Positions 1 through 4,885 of a stretch of DNA of 7,978 nucleotides are shown piece by piece. Position 1 is the first letter of the stretch, and each line of letters begins with the position of its first letter. The stretch is from an uncultured Solirubrobacteraceae bacterium (GTDB lineage Bacteria; Actinomycetota; Thermoleophilia; Solirubrobacterales; Solirubrobacteraceae): the NCBI GenBank assembly GCA_902806215.1, contig CADCVT010000218.1:1-7978 (forward strand), given 5' to 3'. The notes under the pieces were generated by a model. That model ran no database searches, was not told the origin of the DNA, and saw nothing but the letters and a program-made list of their open reading frames with translations. The position numbers were made by a program, and so were the translations under genes.

Positions 1-1015
1 CACGCCCCCACCGCGCCGCCGCCAGGGGCGTCAGGTGGCGCCCGTCCACGCGCACGTGGTCAACGCCGGTGAGCTGGGTCACCCGCGCGGCGAGCGGCCA
101 CTCGTCGACGAGGTCATCCGGCATCCAGCGGGCGATCTCCGGGTGGGCCGGGACGCTCGTGACCGCGGTGACGTCGCGGTCGCGCGCCGCGAGCGTGGTC
201 ACCGCGCCGGAGTCGAGCCCGGCGCTCAGCTGTGAGGCGACGCCGCCCGTCGTGCGCAACCGCGCCCGGACGGCGTCGCCGAACAGCTCGAGGAAGCGCT
301 CGGCGTACACCTCGTCGGACGGCAGGCGGACGTCCGGCACCTCGCGCGGATGCCAGAACTCGCGCACGGTCACCGCCGTGCCCCGCAGCGTGAGGACGTG
401 CGCCGGAGGCAGCCGGTCGATCCCCTCGTAGGCGGTCTCGTCGCCGCGCTCCGGCCACGGGACGAGATAGCGGGCCAATTGGAGCTCGTTCAGCCGTCTT
501 GGCACATCGGGGAGCGCCAGCAGCGCGTCCAGGCTCGAGGCGAACGTGAACGTCGTCCCGTCGTAGTGGTGGTGGAGCCCGGTCTCTCCGAGGTGGTCGC
601 GGGCGACGACGAGTCTCCGCTCGTCCTCGTGCCACGCCGCGAACGACCAGTCGCCGAAGAGGCGGCGCACCGCGTCCTCGCCCCAGCGCTCGTACGCGAA
701 CGCGATCAGGTGGCCGTCCGGCGTGCTCTCGCGGTCGGGTGCGGGGACGCGGAGCTCGCGCAACAGCTCGTCGCGGTTGTCGAGCCGGCCTGCCGCGGTG
801 ACCGCGACGCGCCCGCCCGCGACCTCCAGCGGTCCCGCCTCGTGCACGGACTCGGGCGTCGTCTGCAGGACGAGCTGGCCGAGGCCGGCCGGGCCCCGGC
901 ACCATGTGCCGCCGCCGTCGGGTCCCCAGTGCGCCATCGGCGCGGTGAGCGCCGCGAGCCGCCGGGGCTCGACCGGCGCGCCGTCCGTGCGGACGACGCC
1001 GAGGATCGCGCTCAT
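1..1015 (-). CDS. Lasso-peptide cyclase, asparagine-synthetase-like (C protein), 3' part missing
   Basis: In lasso-peptide pathways this enzyme uses ATP to adenylate an Asp/Glu side chain of the core peptide and joins it to the core N-terminus as a macrolactam. The first 338 residues are visible and the rest lies beyond the left edge; family members are usually about 550-650 residues. Residues 1 to about 215 form an N-terminal amidohydrolase-like (GATase-2) domain with GRLDNRDEL (76-84), FGDWSF (120-125) and ARDHLGETGLHHHY (138-151). The protein begins MSAILG, so the catalytic Cys2 of true glutamine-dependent AsnB enzymes is absent. The synthetase domain follows, with the pyrophosphate-loop motif LSAGLDSG (263-270), where the usual SGGLDS has an Ala. 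The ATG overlaps the B2 stop by 4 nt (ATGA), which indicates translational coupling. Assignment to lasso rather than asparagine synthesis rests on the missing Cys and on the B1/B2 neighbours. Confidence 0.87.
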   Translation of the reverse strand, partial: MSAILGVVRTDGAPVEPRRLAALTAPMAHWGPDGGGTWCRGPAGLGQLVLQTTPESVHEAGPLEVAGGRVAVTAAGRLDNRDELLRELRVPAPDRESTPDGHLIAFAYERWGEDAVRRLFGDWSFAAWHEDERRLVVARDHLGETGLHHHYDGTTFTFASSLDALLALPDVPRRLNELQLARYLVPWPERGDETAYEGIDRLPPAHVLTLRGTAVTVREFWHPREVPDVRLPSDEVYAERFLELFGDAVRARLRTTGGVASQLSAGLDSGAVTTLAARDRDVTAVTSVPAHPEIARWMPDDLVDEWPLAARVTQLTGVDHVRVDGRHLTPLAAARWGR

Positions 1016-1479
1016 TCGGGCGCGTCGGCGAACGTCGAGACGACGGCGTACCGGCTCTGGTCGCGCCCGCCGGTCACGTGCAGCGTCCCGGCCCGCACCC
1101 ACGCGTGGGCGTCGACGGAGTCCGCCGGGTCAAGCGCGCGCGCGACCCCGAGGTAGAGCGTGTTCGGGATGCCGCGGCGGCGGAGCATCGCCTTGGCGGC
1201 GAGCCCCTGCTCGAGGCACATCGAGCGCCACGGCACGCGGCGCGAAGCGGCCGCGACCGCCCACGCGACGCGGCGCGGCGCCTCAGCGGCGGGATCGTCC
1301 GCACGGGGCGACTCGCCCATGTGCGTCCCGAGGTGCCGCGCGAGCACGCGGAACGGGAGCACGACCACGGCGAGCCGTGCCACCGCGAGCGAGAGCAGGG
1401 CCTCGGCGAAGAGGAGGCGGTCCGGCCAGGACAGCTGCAGCAGCCGCCTAGCCGCCGATGCGGAGAAGGCCCTTGTCAT
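1012..1479 (-). CDS. Lasso-peptide leader peptidase, B2 protein (transglutaminase-like)
   Basis: A 155-residue cysteine peptidase that in lasso pathways removes the leader peptide from the precursor delivered by the B1 protein. The N-terminal half (about 11-50) has the family pattern of a basic/hydrophobic helix, with LLQLSWPDRLL followed by an Ala/Leu/Val-rich stretch and PFRVLARHLG. The papain/transglutaminase-like core has the likely nucleophile Cys88 in PWRSMCLEQGLA. It continues with LRRRGIPNTLYLGV (99-112), catalytic His125 in DAHAWV, and Asp140 in TGGRDQ as the probable third member of the triad. Length matches stand-alone B2 proteins. The ATG at 1479 gives a 32-bp overlap with the upstream B1 gene and has no clear Shine-Dalgarno sequence, so initiation is probably coupled to B1 translation. 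The 3' end overlaps the cyclase gene by 4 nt. Confidence 0.9.
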   Translation of the reverse strand: MTRAFSASAARRLLQLSWPDRLLFAEALLSLAVARLAVVVLPFRVLARHLGTHMGESPRADDPAAEAPRRVAWAVAAASRRVPWRSMCLEQGLAAKAMLRRRGIPNTLYLGVARALDPADSVDAHAWVRAGTLHVTGGRDQSRYAVVSTFADAPE

Positions 1480-1720
1480 GCAGCGACTCGAGGAGGCCGA
1501 GGACGTCGGCCTCGCAGCGCTCGGGGGTCACGTCGTACTCGGCGCGCACCTGCGCGAGGACGTCGGACACGAGGATCGGCGCAGCGAGCGCCTCCCAGAT
1601 GAACGTCCCGATGTCGTCCAGCAGGTAGTAGCTCCCGCTGTCGACATCCATCATCGCGAGCTCCTCGCCGAGCGGCGCGCTGACGAGCGCATCACTGCGG
1701 GCGACGGTGGCGGAGGGCAT
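1448..1720 (-). CDS. Lasso-peptide recognition protein B1 (PqqD-like RRE)
   Basis: A small PqqD-fold RiPP recognition element, expected to bind the precursor leader and present it to B2 and the cyclase. The fold signature is clear: LGEELAMMDVDSGSYYLLDD for the beta strands, GTFIWEAL for the first helix, then the winged-helix part EYDVTPERCEADVLGLLESL and a closing GLLRIGG. This matches the PqqD-type chaperones found beside B2 proteins. The start is uncertain. The ATG at 1720 gives 90 residues and a normal N-terminus. An in-frame GTG at 1732 or TTG at 1741 would add 4 or 7 residues; none has a strong Shine-Dalgarno. It is the first gene of the minus-strand cassette and overlaps B2 by 32 bp. 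No precursor gene precedes it, because the region upstream is a short spacer and then a divergent gene. Confidence 0.88.
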   Translation of the reverse strand: MPSATVARSDALVSAPLGEELAMMDVDSGSYYLLDDIGTFIWEALAAPILVSDVLAQVRAEYDVTPERCEADVLGLLESLHDKGLLRIGG

Positions 1721-1741
1721 GATCGCGGGCACGGCGTCCAA

Positions 1742-1823
1742 CTATCGCAGGGCCCACGAACGCGTCCGCGGTCACCAGCCCAGGGGCTCTGCAGACGACT
1801 GCCCGGATCAGGACACTTGGCGG
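1742..1823. promoter_or_regulatory. Divergent promoter region between lasso cassette and PLP enzyme gene
   Basis: This short spacer of about 80-100 bp separates the minus-strand B1 start from the plus-strand GTG at 1824, so promoters for both genes must lie here or just inside the genes. A weak -10-like GATAGT on the minus strand (1741-1746) would place transcription initiation near the GTG/ATG start candidates of B1, giving a very short or absent leader. No convincing -35 box or operator repeat was found. Reading all three minus frames gave no peptide with a lasso-precursor layout. Confidence 0.35.
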
Positions 1824-2729
1824 GTGAACGACCCACCTCGCGTCCGCTTCTGCGACCTCCCCACGCCGGTCCGGTCCCTGCACGGGCTCTCGGACCGGCT
1901 GTGGATGAAGGACGACAGCCACACCGCCTCCCTGTGGGGCGGCAACAAGCCGCGCAAGCTCGAGTTCGTCATCGGCGACGCGCTCGCCCGCGGCAAGAGG
2001 GCGATCCTCACGTTCGGGGCGCTCGGGACGAACCACGGCCTCGCCACGGCGCTCTACGCCCGCGAGAACGGCCTGGCGTGCGTCCTGTGCCTCGTCGACC
2101 AGCCGGTCGACGACCACGTCCGCGCGCAGCTCGAGCGGATCGGCGACTCCGGCGCGATCGTGTACCGCACCGGCACGTTCCGCCGCACCGCGCTGCGGAT
2201 GCCGTGGCTGCTCGCCCGGCACCGCCTCCCCTACGTCCTGCCGGCCGGCGGCTCCTCGCCCGTCGGCGTGCTCGGCTTCGTCGCCGCCGCGCGCGAGCTC
2301 GCGCAGCAGGTCCGCGCCGGCGAGCTGCCCGAGCCGTCGGAGGTGTGGTGCGCGCTCGGCACGGGCGGGACCGCCGCCGGGCTCCTGCTCGGGCTGCGGC
2401 TGGAGGGGCTACAGACCGAGATCAAGGCCGTCCACGTCAACGACCAGCTCGAGCTGTCCGAGGCGACGATCCTCAAGCTCGTCCGCAAGGCCGCCGCGAA
2501 GCTCGAGGTCGAGGCGCCGGCCGACGGCGTCGAGGTCGTCCACGGATACCTCGGCGGCGGCTACGGCCACGCGACGCCCGCGGGCACCGCGGCCCTCGAG
2601 CGTGCGCGCGACGCGGAGGGCCTGAAGCTCGACCCCGTCTACACGAGCAAGACGATGGCCGCCCTGCTCGACCGCCTGCCGTCGACCGGCGGGCCGGTCC
2701 TCTACTGGCACACCTACAACGGCGTCTAG
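1824..2729 (+). CDS. PLP-dependent ACC deaminase / D-cysteine desulfhydrase family enzyme
   Basis: A 301-residue fold-type II PLP enzyme, probably a cytosolic deaminase or desulfhydrase acting on a small amino acid; the substrate cannot be read from the sequence. The likely Schiff-base lysine is Lys42 in GGNKPRKLEF. GALGTNHGLATALYA (65-79) is the cofactor/substrate loop, with Asn70 at the conserved Asn position. GTGGTAAG (179-186) is the phosphate-binding glycine loop. YLGGGYGHATPAG (242-254) and DPVYTSKTMAAL (270-281) are typical of this family. The usual C-terminal HTGG turn is HTYNGV and the protein ends there, so the C-terminus is slightly shortened or divergent. The GTG start at 1824 is chosen because homology-like sequence begins just after it; the in-frame ATG at 1707 would run antisense into B1. 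It is transcribed away from the lasso genes, and nothing ties it to them. Confidence 0.85.
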   Translation: MNDPPRVRFCDLPTPVRSLHGLSDRLWMKDDSHTASLWGGNKPRKLEFVIGDALARGKRAILTFGALGTNHGLATALYARENGLACVLCLVDQPVDDHVRAQLERIGDSGAIVYRTGTFRRTALRMPWLLARHRLPYVLPAGGSSPVGVLGFVAAARELAQQVRAGELPEPSEVWCALGTGGTAAGLLLGLRLEGLQTEIKAVHVNDQLELSEATILKLVRKAAAKLEVEAPADGVEVVHGYLGGGYGHATPAGTAALERARDAEGLKLDPVYTSKTMAALLDRLPSTGGPVLYWHTYNGV

Positions 2730-2735
2730 AACGAC

Positions 2736-2761
2736 CGAAGGGGCGCCGAGGCGCCCCTTCG
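2736..2761. terminator. GC-rich hairpin, probable bidirectional terminator
   Basis: A perfect inverted repeat with 12-base arms (2736-2747 and 2750-2761; CGAAGGGGCGCC and its complement) separated by GA, so the physical loop is about four nucleotides. It starts 6 nt after the stop of the PLP enzyme gene and lies about 30 nt beyond the stop of the convergent minus-strand gene, so it can serve both. No T-tract follows on either strand, which is common for high-GC actinobacterial terminators. Rho-dependent or other 3'-end roles remain possible. Confidence 0.75.
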
Positions 2762-2792
2762 ATCTGTCACGGCATCTCCGGGAAAGCTTGGG

Positions 2793-3188
2793 TCAGACGA
2801 TCTCGTCGCCGTCGTCGGCGGCCTCGGTGTCGGGGACGTACTCCTTGTCGAAGTCCTCGTCCTCGAAGTCGTCCTCGTCCTCGTCCTCGTCCTCCTCGTC
2901 CTCGAAGTCCTCGTCGTCGTCCTCGTCGGACTTCGGCTTGGACTTCGGCTTGGCGCAGCGCTTGACCGCGGCGGCCTTGGCCTTGGAGTCCTTCAGCGTG
3001 CGGGCCTTCTGCTTGCAGCTGAGCTTGGTGGTCTTGGCCGCCTTCTTGACGGACTTCTTCGAGCAGGACTTCTTGGCGGTCTTGCACGACTTGGCGGCAG
3101 CTGCGCTCGGAGCAGCCTGCGCGGCGACCGGCGCGAGGGCAGCCAGCGCGACGAGCACAGCGGCGAGCAGGATGGCGAGCTTCTTCAT
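2793..3188 (-). CDS. Small exported protein with Lys/Cys-rich and Asp/Glu-rich halves
   Basis: A 131-residue protein of unknown function. Residues 1-25 are a classical Sec signal peptide: MKK, a hydrophobic Ala/Leu/Val core, and an AQA cleavage site before Ala26. The mature part has two blocks. Residues 33-87 are rich in Lys, Ala and Ser with four cysteines (35, 42, 58, 78), strongly basic. Residues 88-129 are almost all Asp/Glu with spaced Phe (DEDFEDEE, DDFEDEDFD), strongly acidic. No enzyme motif, LPXTG anchor or lipobox is seen. The ATG at 3188 is chosen over an in-frame TTG at 3227 because the signal peptide begins there and GGGGA lies just upstream. Possible roles are metal (Ca2+) binding, a polyelectrolyte wall protein, or a self-pairing polyampholyte; all are inference. 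It is divergent from the SDR gene, with an operator-like palindrome between them. Confidence 0.8.
   Translation of the reverse strand: MKKLAILLAAVLVALAALAPVAAQAAPSAAAAKSCKTAKKSCSKKSVKKAAKTTKLSCKQKARTLKDSKAKAAAVKRCAKPKSKPKSDEDDDEDFEDEEDEDEDEDDFEDEDFDKEYVPDTEAADDGDEIV
2847..2927 (-). repeat. Low-complexity GAC/GAG codon tract encoding the acidic tail
   Basis: On the plus strand this reads as near-tandem GTCCTC/GTC units. On the coding strand these are alternating GAC and GAG codons for residues 88-114 of the exported acidic protein. The imperfect trinucleotide/hexanucleotide repeats are interrupted by Phe codons (TTC). Such a tract can change length in frame by replication slippage. Confidence 0.7.
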
Positions 3189-3232
3189 GGTCCCCGCATC
3201 GGCCCGCTGGACGCCGTGCTGAGACAACCACC

Positions 3233-3248
3233 GGTGTCCATGGACACC
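3233..3248. promoter_or_regulatory. Perfect 16-bp palindrome, candidate operator
   Basis: GGTGTCCATGGACACC is a perfect palindrome without spacer in the 94-bp region between the divergent acidic-protein gene (start 3188) and SDR gene (start 3283). Its size and symmetry fit a dimeric helix-turn-helix regulator such as a TetR-type protein. It lies about where the -35 element of the SDR promoter would be, so binding would be expected to affect that gene and perhaps both. No regulator gene is present in the window. Confidence 0.5.
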
Positions 3249-3267
3249 TGTCGCAGAGCATTGACGT

Positions 3268-3273
3268 TAGATT
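3268..3273 (+). promoter_or_regulatory. Candidate -10 element of the SDR gene (short or leaderless transcript)
   Basis: TAGATT fits the actinobacterial TANNNT -10 pattern and is in the only A/T-rich patch of this spacer. Transcription would start close to 3280, only a few bases before the ATG at 3283, so the mRNA may be leaderless or nearly so; no Shine-Dalgarno sequence precedes the ATG. A good -35 at normal spacing is not evident. Confidence 0.35.
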
Positions 3274-3282
3274 TCGCGCCGC

Positions 3283-4353
3283 ATGCACGCCCTCGTCACC
3301 GGGTTCCCCGGCTTCATCGCCCGTCGCCTCGCGCGCAGGCTGCTGGCCGACGACCCCGAGCTGCGGGTCACCGCGATCGTCGAGGCGAGCATGGCCGACG
3401 CCGCGTCGAGCGCGGCGCAGGCGATCGAGGGCGGCGACCGGCTCGAGCTGCTGACCGGCGACATCGGCGAGCGCCGGCTCGGCCTGGCCGACGACGACTA
3501 CCGGCGCCTGGCCTCGACGGTCACGACCGTCCACCACCTCGCCGCGATCTACAACCTCGCCGTCCCGCTCGAGGTCGCGCAGCGCGTCAACGTCGACGGC
3601 ACCGGCAACGTGCTCGACCTCTGCCTCGCCGCCGACAAGCTCGAGGGCCTGCACTACGTCTCGACCGCCTACGTCGCCGGCGTGCGCAAGGGCGTCGTCT
3701 ACGAGCACGAGCTGTCGCTCGGACAGCGCTTCAAGAACCACTACGAGTCGACGAAGTTCCAGGCCGAGGTCTGGGTGCGCGAGCTCATGGACCGCGTCCC
3801 CACCACGATCTACCGCCCCGCGATCGTCGTCGGCGACTCGCGCACGGGCGAGACGCAGAAGTTCGACGGCCCCTACTACCTGCTGCGCTCCATCTCGCGC
3901 GCGGCGCGGACGAACACGCCGATCGCGCAGTTCGGCCGGGCGAGCGCGCCGTTCAACGTCGTGCCGGTCGACTTCGTCGTCGACGCCATCGCCGCGATCT
4001 CGAAGGACCCGGCCCAGGGCGACACGCTTCACCTGGTCGACCCCGACCCGCTGACCGCGAGCGAGCTGACCGTCCTGCTGTCGCGCGCCTACGCGGGCCG
4101 CGAGCCCTCCCTGCGCATCCCGGCCACGGTCGTCGCGGGGTCCCTGCGGCTCAAGCCCGTGCGCGAGATGTTCGAGGGCGCGCCCAGCGAGTCCATCCGC
4201 TACCTCAACCATCCGGTGCGCTTCAGCACCCGCCGCGCGGACGAGGTCCTGGCCGCCCACGGGCTCCGTTGCCCGCGATTTCCTGAGTATGCCGAGGCCA
4301 TCGTGCAGTTCTTCCGCCAGCACGAGGGCGATCCGGCACTGCGTCCGGTGTAG
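3283..4353 (+). CDS. SDR-family NAD(P)-dependent oxidoreductase, thioester-reductase/fatty acyl reductase-like
   Basis: A 356-residue extended short-chain dehydrogenase, cytosolic, with no membrane segment or carrier domain. The Rossmann fold starts at once with TGFPGFIARRL (6-16), the TGxxGF NAD(P)-binding loop. TGDIGERRLGL (58-68) and VHHLAAIYNLAV (83-94) are the pattern seen in NAD_binding_4 (male-sterility/acyl-CoA reductase/thioester reductase) proteins. NVDGTGNVLDLC (103-114) follows, then the Ser/Thr of YVSTAYVAG (125-133) and the catalytic Tyr154-x3-Lys158 in NHYESTKFQAE. TIYRPAIVVGDSRTGE (175-190) marks the substrate-domain boundary. The family reduces fatty acyl or other thioesters, or modifies nucleotide sugars; the exact substrate is not readable. 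The ATG at 3283 is the natural start because the Rossmann strand begins at residue 2. It stands alone, with a possible operator upstream. Confidence 0.85.
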   Translation: MHALVTGFPGFIARRLARRLLADDPELRVTAIVEASMADAASSAAQAIEGGDRLELLTGDIGERRLGLADDDYRRLASTVTTVHHLAAIYNLAVPLEVAQRVNVDGTGNVLDLCLAADKLEGLHYVSTAYVAGVRKGVVYEHELSLGQRFKNHYESTKFQAEVWVRELMDRVPTTIYRPAIVVGDSRTGETQKFDGPYYLLRSISRAARTNTPIAQFGRASAPFNVVPVDFVVDAIAAISKDPAQGDTLHLVDPDPLTASELTVLLSRAYAGREPSLRIPATVVAGSLRLKPVREMFEGAPSESIRYLNHPVRFSTRRADEVLAAHGLRCPRFPEYAEAIVQFFRQHEGDPALRPV

Positions 4354-4373
4354 GCACAGCCTGGGTTTCCACC

Positions 4374-4404
4374 CTCCAACCTCGTGCATGGACGAACGTT
4401 GGAG
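4374..4404 (+). promoter_or_regulatory. Hairpin overlapping a ribosome binding site of the zinc-ribbon gene
   Basis: CTCCAAC (4374-4380) pairs with GTTGGAG (4398-4404), and inside it TCGT (4382-4385) pairs with ACGA (4392-4395) around a six-base loop. The right arm contains GGAG (4401-4404), which is 8 nt before the ATG at 4413. In RNA the hairpin would therefore bury this Shine-Dalgarno. It could instead act as a weak terminator after the SDR gene; no T-tract follows. Confidence 0.4.
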
Positions 4405-4412
4405 TGCAGGAA

Positions 4413-4664
4413 ATGCGCTCAATGACCGAATCTGTAGGTATGTCCCCCCTCCCCGCCGTCCGCTGTTCCTCCTGCGAGTTCAAGTGGAACAGCCCTGCGA
4501 TGGCCGAGGGGCTGCGTCTCCTTGGCTCGTGCCCGAAGTGCAGCGGCGAGCTCATCTTCGCCGGTGACGCCGAGCCGGCCGCGCACGCGACCGAGACGGC
4601 CGAGCGCTTCGCGCCCGCACGCGTGACCGCGCCGCACCTCGTGCTGGGCATCCCCCGCCGCTAG
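4413..4664 (+). CDS. Small zinc-ribbon protein, function unknown
   Basis: An 83-residue hypothetical protein with two CxxC knuckles: Cys18-SS-Cys21 and Cys40-PK-Cys43, separated by 18 residues that include FKWNS. This is the layout of a zinc ribbon that binds one Zn2+. The C-terminal 35 residues are Ala/Glu/Arg-rich and probably disordered. No catalytic domain is present; a nucleic-acid or protein-binding role is possible but unproven. The start is ambiguous. ATG 4413 has GGAG 8 nt upstream, ATG 4422 has AGGAAA 9 nt upstream, and GTG 4404 overlaps GGAG; all keep the ribbon intact. It is 59 nt after the SDR stop, so it could be cotranscribed. Its stop overlaps that of the convergent gene downstream. 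Confidence 0.72.
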   Translation: MRSMTESVGMSPLPAVRCSSCEFKWNSPAMAEGLRLLGSCPKCSGELIFAGDAEPAAHATETAERFAPARVTAPHLVLGIPRR

Positions 4665-4858
4665 CCGCGAGGCTCGAACCCCGCACATCGCCCCACCGGG
4701 ATCGGCGGGTACTTCCGGAACCTCGGATCGATCTTCGAGCGCTCGCAGAGCGAGAACGCCGATCCGCGCGTATTGGAGACGATGCGCTGGAAACGGCAGA
4801 GGTTGCAGAGCCCCGCCTTGACTTCGACCTTGGTTGAAGGGTCATCGTTGTCGGCCAT
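4661..4858 (-). CDS. Small conserved-type four-cysteine protein, function unknown
   Basis: A 65-residue protein with cysteines at 18, 21, 38 and 58: GLCNLCRFQRIVSNTRGSAF, then LCERSKIDPRFRKYPP, then GRCAGFEP. The CxxC plus two further Cys, and the pattern RGS.F.LC...DPRF.KYP.....C.G.EP, resemble small uncharacterised proteins of high-GC actinobacteria (from memory, not searched). Binding of Zn2+ or an Fe-S cluster is likely. The ATG at 4858 is the only start that removes the long antisense extension into the ABC gene; no clear Shine-Dalgarno precedes it, and a GC palindrome (TCGGGGCCCCGA, 4858-4869) covers the start. It is divergent from the ABC operon with a 27-bp gap, so the promoters must overlap, and its TAG shares the CTAG at 4661-4664 with the convergent zinc-ribbon gene. 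Confidence 0.75.
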   Translation of the reverse strand: MADNDDPSTKVEVKAGLCNLCRFQRIVSNTRGSAFSLCERSKIDPRFRKYPPIPVGRCAGFEPRG

Positions 4859-4872
4859 CGGGGCCCCGACAC

Positions 4873-4878
4873 TACATT
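4873..4878 (+). promoter_or_regulatory. Candidate -10 element of the ABC transporter operon
   Basis: TACATT matches TANNNT and would place the transcription start near 4885, directly before the GTG at 4886, which suggests a leaderless mRNA. A TTGTCG at 4848-4853 may serve as -35 with a long 19-bp spacer. No Shine-Dalgarno is seen in front of the GTG, which agrees with leaderless initiation. Confidence 0.35.
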
Positions 4879-4885
4879 CTGTGAA

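Noticed and set aside
1692..1836. Short minus-strand reading frames upstream of B1 as possible lasso precursor, one containing GLVTADAFVGPAIVG
   Set aside because: The frames continue past any sensible core into B1 sequence or come from antisense of the PLP gene. There is no leader motif, no Thr at -2, and ring Asp/Glu spacing does not fit.
2847..2927. Tandem-looking GTCCTC units as a possible CRISPR or regulatory repeat array
   Set aside because: The units are 3-6 bp with no spacers, and they are fully explained by GAC/GAG codons of the acidic protein.
1160..2965. 600-codon plus-strand open frame across the lasso genes, PLP gene and terminator
   Set aside because: It crosses three real genes and a hairpin; the composition is poly-Arg/Pro/Ala typical of a wrong frame.
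2767..4422. 550-codon minus-strand open frame antisense to the SDR gene
   Set aside because: It is a shadow of the SDR gene, runs through the divergent promoter region, and has no domain motifs.
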